A stretch of DNA of 64,000 nucleotides from Fidelibacterota bacterium (GCA_947472795.1 CANJBL010000001.1:186001-250000); one strand, 5' to 3'; positions 8,739 through 16,790 are shown, counted from the stretch's first letter. A program made the numbers and translations. Notes: generated by a model from the letters alone, not told the origin.

Positions 8739-8889
8739 GGAATCCCCCTGGATGACCCCGCAGCGTGAGGGCTTTTAACCCACCACGAGGGCCTGTCTAA
8801 GCATGGCCCGCCGCGCAGCGTCAATGAGTTCCACGCCAGAAGAGACCATCGCCGTTTGAAAAACGGCGCTGGCGAAGCAACGAGGCGCT

Positions 8890-9075
8890 CTACTGAACGC
8901 GACGCGTTGTCGTGGTGCTGGAAGAATCGGGCGTAATAGTGCGCTCGATGGTGGTTGTACTGCTGCTCGAGTGGCCGCCGCGATGGCCGACAAAGCCACC
9001 GAAATAAAGGAAACCGAAGACGAGCACGCACAGCCCGCCGACGATGAAATAGAGTCCGCCATTGCCGTCATTCAT
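8890..9075 (-). CDS. Small single-span membrane protein with Ser/Thr-rich tail
   Basis: A 61-residue product starting at ATG 9075, with AGGGAG 7 nt upstream (a GTG at 9081 is in frame but too close to that site). Residues 7-30 form a hydrophobic, glycine/phenylalanine-rich membrane span. The tail carries SSSSTTT and SSSTTTT runs separated by IERTITPD. There is no known domain; it is probably inserted in the inner membrane with the Ser/Thr tail exposed. It lies 89 nt beyond the 3' end of the aldolase/dehydrogenase gene, on the same strand, and could be read with it. Confidence 0.55.
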   Translation of the reverse strand: MNDGNGGLYFIVGGLCVLVFGFLYFGGFVGHRGGHSSSSTTTIERTITPDSSSTTTTRRVQ

Positions 9076-9164
9076 AGCCACGCTCCCTTGTCTTGCCTGC
9101 GCTCTGCAAAGACAAACGCCGCAGCTTTAAAATGGTTCTGGGCCTCGCGCCGTCGGCTTCGCGT

Positions 9165-11219
9165 TTAACGCAAGGCGGCGGCGATATTCCCGCCATCGAC
9201 GGTAAGCACCGCGCCGGTAGTCTTGTCGGCGAGCGCCAGGCTGACAAAAGACTGCGCCACATCTTCCGCCGTGACTTCACGGCCCAAGAGATTGCCGCCC
9301 ATGTAGCTCTCTGTGGAAACGCCGCGCGCCTTGGAACGCTCGGCGATCATGGTGTCCGTGAGCAAGCCGGAACGGATACGGTCGGCATTCACCGCGTTGG
9401 AGCGGATGCCCTCGCCCCCGTGATCGACGGCATACTGGCGCATGAGCGCGAGCGCTGCCGCTTTAGGCAGGCCATAGGGGCCGAAGTCGGGTCCCGGGTT
9501 GATGGCTTGTTTGGAGATGTTGAACAGCAGCACGCCGCCGAAGCCTTGCTTGCGCATGATGTCCACAGCGGCCTGGGCGATGCGCTGATGGCCGTAGAAG
9601 TTCAATTCAAAACTCTCGCGCAAGACCTGCTCATCGACGGTGCCGATTTTGCCTTGCCAGGCGCGGCCCGCATTGGAGACGACGATATCGAGACCGCCAA
9701 AAGTCTCGGCGACTTTGGTGAGGGCGGCTTTCACTTGTGCTGGGTTCGTGACGTCGCACGGAATGGCCGCGCACTTCAGCGCAGCGCCCGCCGCCGTGAG
9801 CTGCTCACCGGCCAGATCAAGGATGGCCACCTCGGCACCTTCGCGTTTGAACGCAAGCGCGGTGGCGCGACCTATGCCTGAGGCGCCGCCCGTAACGGCG
9901 ACGACATGACGCGCGAGGCGCGGCTCCTTGCCTTTGCCGAGCTTGGCCTGCTCCAGCGACCAGTATTCCATATCGAAGAGGTCGGCTTCTTTCAGACATT
10001 CATACTGACCGATGGCTTCGGCGTCGGTGATGGTCTGGATGGTGTTCTCGGCGATGTCGCTGGCGATCTTCGCGGCCGACTTACTGGCGCCCACACCAAA
10101 CAAGCCAACACCCGGCACCAGGATGACACGCGGCATGGGATCGAGTTCGGTTTTTGAGGGATCCTGGCGTTTGTTATGCGTGCGGAAATAATCGTGATAG
10201 CGCGCGACAAACCGCGCAATGTCGGCTTTGGCTCCCTCGCGGAATGCGGCGAGATCGCCGGTCGCCGGTGCGGGCACAACCACCGGCCAATTCTTGGTGC
10301 GGATGGTGTGGTCGGGTGTGACCACGCCCACCTGCGAATAGCGCGCAAGGTCCTCGCCGTTAACGTAGTTGAGGATGGCGGAGTTGCTGCGGAAATCGAG
10401 CACCATGCGATGCAAAGTGTCAGGTTTGTCGCCGTGCGCGAGAAGCCCGCGCAAGATGGGCGCGATGTCGGCGGCGGAAGCGAGCGCGGCAGGCAGGGTT
10501 GCGGGCGCGAAAGCAGTTTTGCGTGATTTCTGCAGGCGCTGCTCCGCAAGCGTGACCTTCTCGATCATGCGCTCGTAGGCTTCTTTGGCGGTGTCGGCGA
10601 AGGTGAAGATACCGTGCTTCTCGAGAATCAAACCTTCAACGGAAGGATCCTGTTCGTAAACCTCGGCGGCTTTTTTGGCGAGCTGGAAGCCCGGCATGAT
10701 GTAAGGCACAAGACCCATGCGCTTGCCGTAAAGCTCGCGGCATAATTCAACACCATTCGGCTGATCGCTGACAGAGAGCACAGCGACAGCGTGCGTGTGA
10801 TCGATGAACTTGTGCGGCAGGAACGCGTGCAGCAGCGTTTCGACGGAAGGGTTAGGCGCGGATGAGTCGAGCAGATTGACACGCTGGATGTTGACCATGT
10901 CTTCGTCGGAGAGTTTTTCGAGCGCGCGCAACTCGCCCAGCGGCGCTATCCGCACGGCGGGCAACCCGGCGGGCTCGATCTCGGCCATGTCCCAGCCAGA
11001 GCCTTTCACACAGAGCACATCCGTGGGCCGGCCCATGGGGTCGGCGACAGATGTTTTCACCGAGGTGTTGCCGCCGCCATGCAGCACCAGCGCAGGATCA
11101 CGGCCCAAAAGGCGCGAGGTATAGACCCGCAAAGCAATATCGGCGTTCACGCCCTGTTGCGCGTAACGGTCTACATACCGCCGCGCTTCTTCATCGGACC
11201 ACATACTTTTCAAAGCCAA
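9165..11219 (-). CDS. Bifunctional class II aldolase / short-chain dehydrogenase (RhaD-like)
   Basis: A 684-residue fusion. Residues 1 to about 400 are a class II aldolase/adducin domain (HGGGNTSVKT near the start, HTHAVAVLS in the middle). Residues about 425-684 are a classical SDR with TGGASGIG for NAD(P) binding and YGLPK as the YxxxK active site. The fusion matches bifunctional rhamnulose-1-phosphate aldolase/lactaldehyde dehydrogenases (TIGR02632 type), which split a deoxy-ketose phosphate and oxidise or reduce the aldehyde. No other rhamnose gene is near, so the physiological substrate is open. Confidence 0.85.
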   Translation of the reverse strand: MALKSMWSDEEARRYVDRYAQQGVNADIALRVYTSRLLGRDPALVLHGGGNTSVKTSVADPMGRPTDVLCVKGSGWDMAEIEPAGLPAVRIAPLGELRALEKLSDEDMVNIQRVNLLDSSAPNPSVETLLHAFLPHKFIDHTHAVAVLSVSDQPNGVELCRELYGKRMGLVPYIMPGFQLAKKAAEVYEQDPSVEGLILEKHGIFTFADTAKEAYERMIEKVTLAEQRLQKSRKTAFAPATLPAALASAADIAPILRGLLAHGDKPDTLHRMVLDFRSNSAILNYVNGEDLARYSQVGVVTPDHTIRTKNWPVVVPAPATGDLAAFREGAKADIARFVARYHDYFRTHNKRQDPSKTELDPMPRVILVPGVGLFGVGASKSAAKIASDIAENTIQTITDAEAIGQYECLKEADLFDMEYWSLEQAKLGKGKEPRLARHVVAVTGGASGIGRATALAFKREGAEVAILDLAGEQLTAAGAALKCAAIPCDVTNPAQVKAALTKVAETFGGLDIVVSNAGRAWQGKIGTVDEQVLRESFELNFYGHQRIAQAAVDIMRKQGFGGVLLFNISKQAINPGPDFGPYGLPKAAALALMRQYAVDHGGEGIRSNAVNADRIRSGLLTDTMIAERSKARGVSTESYMGGNLLGREVTAEDVAQSFVSLALADKTTGAVLTVDGGNIAAALR

Positions 11220-11378
11220 ACTCCTGGACGCGTCTTTTTATTCAACGGCTTAGGCCGGTGACGGACAAGTGAAACTTGATACGCTTTCCCGCCCGCGAAG
11301 GGCAAGGCCCGCGAAGAACAGCAATAGACACAAAGGAGCAAGGGCTCACTTGGCAGTCCTGTCATGGCCCTCCTGTCA

Positions 11379-11407
11379 TTGGAACGGGCCCGCAACAGGC
11401 GTATAAT
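11379..11407 (+). promoter_or_regulatory. Strong sigma-70-type promoter for the DUF2189 gene
   Basis: TTGGAA (11379-11384), a 17-nt spacer and a perfect TATAAT (11402-11407). The start codon is 75 nt downstream, giving a leader of roughly 67 nt. Confidence 0.75.
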
Positions 11408-11481
11408 ACGGGGGCTCCACTAGTCGTGATGTTGAAGATCCTTCGTTTCAATCTGTTCCTAACGGTTTGAGGAGGTCTTAC

Positions 11482-12282
11482 ATGGCACACGTTACGGGCC
11501 TTGATCATGCGCCCACCTATCATCCCGCCATCCGGAAGCTGAGCCTTGGTGACCTTGAGGACGCGCTGCTCAAGGGCATCGATGACTTTAAGGCCAAGCC
11601 GACGTTCGGCGTCTATATCGTGTTGATCTATCCGCTGGTGACCCTGGCGGCGTTTCTGGTGGTGTTCAACTATGACTGGCTCCCGCTGGTGTTCCCCACC
11701 GTCTCGGGACTTTTGCTGATCGGACCTTTCATCACGGTCGGTATGTGTGAAGCCAGCCGCCACCGCGAGCAAGGCATCGAGAATGAAGGATTAGGCGCCT
11801 TCGATTTCCGCCGCTCCGCGTCGCCGCAGGATGTGATGCTACTGGGGCTTCTGATGGTGGCGTTGTTCTTCCTGTGGCTGGGCACGGCCACGACGCTTTA
11901 TGGACTCACGCTCGGCGATCCGTGGCAAAGCGCGCCGGCGGAACTGGGTGCCGGCTTTGTGCAACGCTTGTTCACCACCGGTGCGGGCTGGACGCTGATC
12001 ATCGTCGGCAACGCACTGGGGCTGATGTTCGCCATCGTGGCTTTAAGTATCGGCACCATCTCGTTCCCGCTGCTGCTGGACAAACCGGTGGGCATCGGCG
12101 CGGCGGTGCAAACGTCCATGCGTGTGGTGCTGGCCAACCCCCTGATGATGGCGCTGTGGGGCTTGATCGTCGTGGCATCCATGGTGATCGGCGCCGTGCC
12201 GCTTCTGGTGGGCTTGTCGGTAGTCATCCCGGTGCTGGGCCACGCCACCTGGCACCTCTATCGCAGAGCCATCCCGGCCTAA
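11482..12282 (+). CDS. DUF2189 integral membrane protein
   Basis: A 266-residue inner-membrane protein. The ATG at 11482 has GGAGG 6 nt upstream; the longer frame from TTG 11467 is not needed. After a soluble N-terminus (residues 1-40) there are about six hydrophobic segments, and the GPFITVGMCEASRHRE loop is characteristic of DUF2189 proteins. These are sometimes labelled cytochrome c oxidase subunit I-like, but their role is unknown. The gene stands alone behind its own strong promoter. A 9-bp hairpin follows the stop. Confidence 0.8.
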   Translation: MAHVTGLDHAPTYHPAIRKLSLGDLEDALLKGIDDFKAKPTFGVYIVLIYPLVTLAAFLVVFNYDWLPLVFPTVSGLLLIGPFITVGMCEASRHREQGIENEGLGAFDFRRSASPQDVMLLGLLMVALFFLWLGTATTLYGLTLGDPWQSAPAELGAGFVQRLFTTGAGWTLIIVGNALGLMFAIVALSIGTISFPLLLDKPVGIGAAVQTSMRVVLANPLMMALWGLIVVASMVIGAVPLLVGLSVVIPVLGHATWHLYRRAIPA

Positions 12283-12298
12283 GACCCCCCGCCGCACT

Positions 12299-12325
12299 TG
12301 GCGCTCATCGCCTTGGTGAGCGCCA
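12299..12325 (+). terminator. Hairpin after the DUF2189 gene, possible terminator
   Basis: TGGCGCTCA (12299-12307) and TGAGCGCCA (12317-12325) form a perfect 9-bp stem with a 9-nt loop, 17 nt after the stop. No U-run follows, so it could be a Rho-assisted or processing hairpin rather than an intrinsic terminator. Confidence 0.4.
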
Positions 12326-12472
12326 GGCGGGGAATCGCTATTGTATAAAATAGCCAATGATTTCAAGCCCTGGACGATTCGGGCGTTGTTTCTTTGCCCG
12401 CGCCCCGCCAAACTCGGCTCCTTAAATTTTTGGGCCCCATTTCAGGGCCTAATCCCAGGGAGGGACACACAC

Positions 12473-13378
12473 ATGAAACATATGACGTTGGCCGCTTTCA
12501 CCACGGCGTTGCTGTTCACGACCGCTTCCGTTCGCGCTGCCGAGGCACCCGATTTCTCCAAGGTGGTGATCGAGGCCACGGATCTGGGCCACAAGACTTA
12601 TATGCTTGTCGGTAACGGCGGCAACATCACTGTCGCTGTGGGTGATGACGGCATCATCATGGTCGATAGCCAGTTCGCGCCGCTGCACGATAAAATCAAA
12701 GCGGCCATCGCGAAAATTTCGCCGCAACCGGTGAAGTATCTGGTCAACACGCACTATCACGGCGACCACACCGGCGGGAATGAAGCCTTCGCCAAGGAAG
12801 GCACGACTGTCGTGGCCGACCCGAACGTCGCCAAGCGCTTGAACGAAGGTGCCACCAACGCGCTGACCGGCAATAAGACGCCGCCGGCACCCGCCAATGC
12901 GCCCAAGCAGACCTATAAAGATAAGACGACGCTGACGGTGAAAGGCCGCAGCGCCCAAGTGATGCACGAGCCCAATGCACACACCGACGGCGACAGCGCG
13001 GTGTACTTCGCAGATGCCAACGTGCTGGCCACCGGCGACATCGTCTCCATCGGCGGCCGCTATCCCAATATCGATGTAGGCGTGGGCGGCAACATCAAGG
13101 GCATCATCGCGGCGGTGGACGACTATCTGAAGATCAGCAACGCCGAGACCAAGATCGTGCCGGGCCACGGCGCGTTGATGACCAAGGCGCAGCTGACCGA
13201 ATACCGCTACTTGTTGGAGACAGCGCGCCTTCGCGTCGAGAAGCTGGTGAAGGAAGGCAAGAGCGAGGACGAGGCGGTGGCGGCAAAGCCGATCCAGGAT
13301 CTGGAAGCGAAGGCCGGTGCCAACGAAATGGCCACCACCAATTTCGTGCGCCTGATCTACAAGTCGCTGAAGGTCTAA
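12473..13378 (+). CDS. Secreted MBL-fold metallo-hydrolase
   Basis: A 301-residue protein from ATG 12473 (AGGGAG upstream; the frame extends further upstream but without a ribosome site). A Sec signal peptide (MKHMTLAAFTTALL...RAAEA) is followed by a metallo-beta-lactamase fold with THYHGDHTGG as the zinc motif, a NAHTDGDSAVYF second histidine block and PGHG as the later ligand. It resembles periplasmic MBL hydrolases of the quinoprotein-relay/B3-like group. The substrate is unknown, and beta-lactamase activity should not be assumed. Confidence 0.85.
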   Translation: MKHMTLAAFTTALLFTTASVRAAEAPDFSKVVIEATDLGHKTYMLVGNGGNITVAVGDDGIIMVDSQFAPLHDKIKAAIAKISPQPVKYLVNTHYHGDHTGGNEAFAKEGTTVVADPNVAKRLNEGATNALTGNKTPPAPANAPKQTYKDKTTLTVKGRSAQVMHEPNAHTDGDSAVYFADANVLATGDIVSIGGRYPNIDVGVGGNIKGIIAAVDDYLKISNAETKIVPGHGALMTKAQLTEYRYLLETARLRVEKLVKEGKSEDEAVAAKPIQDLEAKAGANEMATTNFVRLIYKSLKV

Positions 13379-13390
13379 CAGGGTCTAGAT

Positions 13391-13462
13391 AAAAAAACCC
13401 GCGTTGACCGGAGACGGGAGGGGATCCTGGGGAGGGGGCCCGTCTCGACAGCGCAACGCGGG
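13391..13462 (-). ncRNA. Candidate small RNA / tandem terminator with C-rich loop downstream of hsp20
   Basis: Read on the minus strand, the spacer after hsp20 forms a nested hairpin: CCCGCGTTG pairs with CAACGCGGG (outer, 9 bp) and GAGACGGG with CCCGTCTC (inner, 8 bp). The outer stem is followed directly by seven T residues (13397-13391), a classical intrinsic-terminator ending. The 20-nt apical loop is C-rich and carries two pyrimidine stretches of the CCCCTCCC type, complementary to Shine-Dalgarno sequences. C-rich-loop stress sRNAs with anti-SD motifs are known in alphaproteobacteria. Whether this is an independent RNA, an hsp20 3'-end product or only a terminator cannot be decided here. 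Confidence 0.4.
13416..13438 (+). other. G-quadruplex-forming motif in the 3' region of the MBL gene
   Basis: Four G-runs of 3, 4, 4 and 5 (13416-13418, 13420-13423, 13429-13432, 13434-13438) with loops of 1, 5 and 1 nt. This fits the intramolecular G4 consensus and is the complement of the C-rich loop on the other strand. Confidence 0.45.
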
Positions 13463-13476
13463 GTAAGAGTGAAGAA

Positions 13477-13509
13477 GGGAGCGGTTCTTAGGGACCGCTC
13501 CCTTTCTTT
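13477..13509. terminator. Bidirectional intrinsic terminator between the MBL gene and hsp20
   Basis: GGGAGCGGT (13477-13485) pairs with ACCGCTCCC (13494-13502) around an 8-nt loop. On the plus strand TTTCTTT follows; on the minus strand TTCTTC follows. It can end both the plus-strand hydrolase transcript and the minus-strand hsp20 transcript. Confidence 0.75.
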
Positions 13510-13520
13510 ATGTGGTTGCC

Positions 13521-14000
13521 TTAGGCGGCGTTTTCAACCTGTTGATTGGTGTTGGACGGCGTGGACACTGTGTTCGCGCCAGAGGCGACCGCAATCTTGC
13601 GCGGCTTCAAAGCTTCCGGCACGACGCGCTTCAAATCGATATGGAGCAAGCCGTTCTCGATGCGCGCGCCATCGACGTGAATATGATTGGCAAGCTCGAA
13701 CTTGCGCTCGAAGGAGCGGCCCGCGATGCCGCGATAAAGGTAAGTGGCCGCATCACCATCGCCCGCGACCTTGCCGCGCACAGTGAGCGTGTTGTTCTCG
13801 ACGTTGACGTCGATATCCTTTTCGCCGAAGCCAGCGACCGCAAATGTTATGCGATAAGCATCTTCGCCTGCTTTGGCGATGTTGTAAGGCGGGTAGGAAA
13901 AATGGGCGTCATCCAGGCGGGTCGCTGCGTCGAAAACACGAGCGAGATTGTCAAAGCCTACGGATGCACGGAAAAGTGGGGAAAGGTCAAAAGTACGCAT
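13521..14000 (-). CDS. Small heat-shock protein Hsp20/IbpA family
   Basis: A 159-residue alpha-crystallin-domain chaperone. ATG 14000 is chosen because MRTFDLSPLFRASVGFDNL matches the IbpA-type start, and because the upstream sequence is a recognisable thermometer rather than coding. The crystallin domain spans about residues 35-125 and ends in the ARIENGLLHIDL strand; a PRKIAV stretch follows, with the IxI/V-type anchor near the C-terminus. Such proteins bind unfolding proteins and hold them for DnaK/ClpB. Expression appears controlled both by an RpoH-type promoter and by a ROSE-like leader. Confidence 0.92.
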   Translation of the reverse strand: MRTFDLSPLFRASVGFDNLARVFDAATRLDDAHFSYPPYNIAKAGEDAYRITFAVAGFGEKDIDVNVENNTLTVRGKVAGDGDAATYLYRGIAGRSFERKFELANHIHVDGARIENGLLHIDLKRVVPEALKPRKIAVASGANTVSTPSNTNQQVENAA

Positions 14001-14090
14001 AATGATATTCTCCAATGAGCAATACCGGACGCGTTTCGCGAGGTGACCACCTTGGCCGACCTCACCGGCTGCGCCCGAAAGCCGCAGCGA
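14001..14090 (-). promoter_or_regulatory. ROSE-type RNA thermometer in the hsp20 leader
   Basis: On the minus strand the leader folds into a chain of hairpins: GCTGCG/CGCAGC (14088-14068), GGTGA/TCACC (14066-14042), CGCG-AAA-CGCG (14040-14030) and a start-proximal hairpin (14023-14007). In the last, ATT-G-CTC pairs with GAGAAT, leaving one bulged G opposite the Shine-Dalgarno GGAG. This U-(U/C)-GCU arrangement is the ROSE hallmark: the ribosome site is masked at low temperature and melts on heat shock. Confidence 0.75.
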
Positions 14091-14123
14091 GAACGGACCC
14101 CGTATGGGCATCCGTTGAACTTC

Positions 14124-14151
14124 ATGTAGGGGGCCGTGGGAGGGAATCAAG
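14124..14151 (-). promoter_or_regulatory. RpoH (sigma-32)-like promoter of hsp20
   Basis: On the minus strand CTTGATTCC (14151-14143) is followed at heat-shock spacing by CCCCCTACAT (14133-14124). A start site near 14115 would give a leader of about 115 nt that contains the whole thermometer. Assigned by resemblance to the CTTG / CCCCAT-type consensus. Confidence 0.45.
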
Positions 14152-14188
14152 CCCCGGGAGAAGGGAAAAATAGGGACGAAAATCGGCC

Positions 14189-15505
14189 TTACTTCGCCGT
14201 TTTATTCGCGGGGCGCGTAACGCGCCAGGCGAGTAGCAGGGCGCAGAACAGAAGCCCTGAGGCGACCAAGAACGGTGCGCCCGGCAGCTCTATGTGACGG
14301 CCCGGGGTGATGAAATGCGCGAAGGTCAGTGTGAAAAGTCCGGGCCCGATCATGCCGGTGATTCCCAGAATGCTTGTGAGCGCCCCTTGAAGCTGCCCCT
14401 GCTCCGTCGGCAGCACGCGCTGCGTCATGAGGCCTTGCGAGGCCGGGCCGTAAAGCCCCCAGAGTGCTACGACAGGCACGCCCAGCCAGAAGACTGTACT
14501 GGTCGGCGCGAAGCCGTAGATGGCGAACCCGACCACGGCGAAGGCGAGGCCAGCCATGAGTGTCGGGCGTTCACCGAAGCGGGCGACGACCGGCTTCACC
14601 AGGAACCCTTGCACGATAATCATGCAGATGCCGAAGCCACCCATGCTCAAGCCCACCGTGCGTTCGTCCCAGCCGTAGCGGTAAGAGGTATAGAGGACGA
14701 AGGCGCTGGGCAGCACGGTGTGTGCCAGGGTGTAGAGGAAGTGCACCATGGAAAGACCGGTGAGTTCCGGATGACAGCGCAAAAGTGTGAGAGAGCCAAC
14801 GGGGTTGGCGCGCTTCCATGAGAAGGGCCGACGCCGGTCGGCAGGCAAGGATTCCGGCAGCACGAAGATGCCGTAGATGGCGTTGGTGAGACTGAGTGCT
14901 GCGGCCACCCAGAACGGCAGATGCAAGTTGATGCTGCCGAGCAGACCGCCAAGGGCGGGGCCCAAGACAAAACCCAAACCGAAGGCCACGCCAATGAGGC
15001 CGAAAGCGCTCGCTCGTTTTTCCGCAGGCATGACATCGGCGATATAGGCCGCTGACGCCGAGATGCTGGACGCGGTGATGCCGGCGATGATGCGCCCGAC
15101 GAAAAGCCAGATGAGATTAGGGGCAAGCGCCATCAGCACATAGTCGAGGCCGAGGCCGAAATTGGAGATCAGCACGATGGGGCGGCGCCCGAAACGGTCG
15201 GAGAGCGCGCCGATGACCGGCGAGAAGAGAAACTGCATCAAGGCCCAGACAGTGCCGAAGATGCCGTAAATCTCGGCGGCGTGCGGGGTGTCGCCGTCCA
15301 TGAAGCGCACCACGAGCGCCGGCAGCACGGGGATGATGATGCCAAGGGCTACGATATCGAGGAAGACGGTGAAGAGGATGAAGGCGACGGCGGCGCGGCG
15401 GGGTTCAACGAGAGGAGCGGATGCGTTGCCAGCAAGGGCGCCAGACGATATTTGCGCCATCAGGGGTTCGGCCGTCAACGGAGCTTCTGTCACGGAACCA
15501 TCCAC
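14189..15505 (-). CDS. MFS transporter, TCR/Tet-like drug exporter family
   Basis: A 438-residue, 12-helix major-facilitator protein. Motif A, GALSDRFGRRPIVL, sits between helices 2 and 3, and a motif-C-like GLIGVAFGLGFVLGPALGG in helix 5 is typical of proton-driven antiporters. The family includes tetracycline and multidrug exporters, but the substrate cannot be read from sequence. The first 35 residues are soluble and probably partly non-conserved; Met16 is an alternative start. It has no adjacent regulator. Confidence 0.87.
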   Translation of the reverse strand: MDGSVTEAPLTAEPLMAQISSGALAGNASAPLVEPRRAAVAFILFTVFLDIVALGIIIPVLPALVVRFMDGDTPHAAEIYGIFGTVWALMQFLFSPVIGALSDRFGRRPIVLISNFGLGLDYVLMALAPNLIWLFVGRIIAGITASSISASAAYIADVMPAEKRASAFGLIGVAFGLGFVLGPALGGLLGSINLHLPFWVAAALSLTNAIYGIFVLPESLPADRRRPFSWKRANPVGSLTLLRCHPELTGLSMVHFLYTLAHTVLPSAFVLYTSYRYGWDERTVGLSMGGFGICMIIVQGFLVKPVVARFGERPTLMAGLAFAVVGFAIYGFAPTSTVFWLGVPVVALWGLYGPASQGLMTQRVLPTEQGQLQGALTSILGITGMIGPGLFTLTFAHFITPGRHIELPGAPFLVASGLLFCALLLAWRVTRPANKTAK

Positions 15506-15674
15506 GCAAAACGCATCAAAGCGAGAATACGAGAGGGTCGCAGCAGACCGGCCAGGCGGCGCCGTCCCCCCTGCACCGCTATCATCTTCATACTCTTATC
15601 GCGCGACTCTGAGAAGTTACGGCAGTTTCACGTTGCCGACAGAGCGATTAGACTCAGGGCGAGGTCCATACGTC

Positions 15675-16193
15675 ATGCTGACCATCCGCCCCGCCGAACT
15701 CGACGACGCGCCGGCCATCGCCCAGGTGCACGTGGAAACGTGGCGTTCGGCCTATGGCGACATCGTGCCCCGGGATTATCTGGACAGCATGACGGTTGCG
15801 AACAGAACGCTCGTCTGGGTGCGGCTGTTGGAGCGCGCCGGTTCCACCGTCTTGGTCAGCGAGGACCACAACCGCCAAGTCATCGGCTTTGTCTCGGGCT
15901 GCTCTTTGCGCCACCGCGATGATCGTTTCGAGGCGGAGATCGCCGCCCTTTATGTGATGGCCCGCCACCAGCGCGACAACCACGGCCGGCGCCTGTTCTT
16001 AGCCGCCGCCAACCGCCTGGCCACCGCCGGCCTGAAAGGGCTATTCGTCTGGGTGCTGGCCGATAATCCGGCGCGCCTGTTTTATGAGAAGCTGGGCGGC
16101 AGCGTGGTGGCCGAGACGGTGCGCACGTTTTCGGGCAAGCCATTACGTGAGGTGGGATACGGCTGGGAGGAGATCCCGAGGTACGGAGATTAA
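15675..16193 (+). CDS. GNAT-family N-acetyltransferase
   Basis: A 172-residue GNAT enzyme from ATG 15675 (the frame is open much further upstream but is antisense to the MFS gene there). The start MLTIRPAELDDAPAIAQVHV is the usual GNAT beta1-alpha1. The acetyl-CoA pyrophosphate loop corresponds to HQRDNHGRRLFLAA, and the C-terminal NPARLFYEKLGG helix-strand follows. The substrate is unknown. It converges with the cyclic-nucleotide-domain gene with a 9-nt gap. Confidence 0.85.
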   Translation: MLTIRPAELDDAPAIAQVHVETWRSAYGDIVPRDYLDSMTVANRTLVWVRLLERAGSTVLVSEDHNRQVIGFVSGCSLRHRDDRFEAEIAALYVMARHQRDNHGRRLFLAAANRLATAGLKGLFVWVLADNPARLFYEKLGGSVVAETVRTFSGKPLREVGYGWEEIPRYGD

Positions 16194-16202
16194 CCCGGAT
16201 GC

Positions 16203-16790
16203 CTAGGACAGATCGGAGTCTGCCGCGGTGGCGTCGTCGCGCTTGTCTTCCTCGCGGTGGGCGGTCGCGACCTTGCGTAAGTCGTTGATGGCCGCATCCA
16301 GACTTTTCAGCTTGGCGCCGAGATCGGCCTGGAATGCAGGCGGCAGATCGCCCGGCAGGAAGCGCGCCACGATGTCCGACTGACGCCCGATCACATTCAC
16401 GGCGTCGCCCAGGCTGCGCGACTTGGGCATATAGGAATCGTGCACGCCGCGCAGGGTCGTCATGAGCATGCGAATGAGCGAGCGGATGAAAGGATCGGCC
16501 TTGCGCAGCTTGTCCAGCATGATGTCGATGGGAATGACCATCAACGCGGTGTCTTCCAGCGTGAAGGCCGTGGCCATGCGCGGGCTATCGTCGATCACCG
16601 CCATCTCGCCGAAGAGTTCGCCGCGGCGCACGGTGGTGAGCGGAATCTTACGGCCCTGCGCCTCGCGGTACATGCCGACGGCACCGGAGTTCACGATATA
16701 GGCGGCGTCACCCTTCTCGCCCTGTTTGAACAGGACTTTTCCTTTCGGAAAGTTGACGACCTCGATGGAATGATCTTCTCCGCCGACCAT
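16203..16790 (-). CDS. Cyclic-nucleotide-binding domain protein without DNA-binding domain
   Basis: A 195-residue protein whose residues 8-115 are a Crp-like cNMP-binding domain. The phosphate-binding-cassette region is ELFGEMAVIDDSPRMATA, matching the FGE...R-[ST]A pattern. The C-terminal 80 residues are helical (SLGDAVNVIGRQSDIVARF and KLKSLDAAINDLRK) with no helix-turn-helix, ending in a charged tail. It is therefore probably a signalling or protein-interaction module rather than a transcription factor. The ligand, if any, is unknown. Confidence 0.82.
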   Translation of the reverse strand: MVGGEDHSIEVVNFPKGKVLFKQGEKGDAAYIVNSGAVGMYREAQGRKIPLTTVRRGELFGEMAVIDDSPRMATAFTLEDTALMVIPIDIMLDKLRKADPFIRSLIRMLMTTLRGVHDSYMPKSRSLGDAVNVIGRQSDIVARFLPGDLPPAFQADLGAKLKSLDAAINDLRKVATAHREEDKRDDATAADSDLS

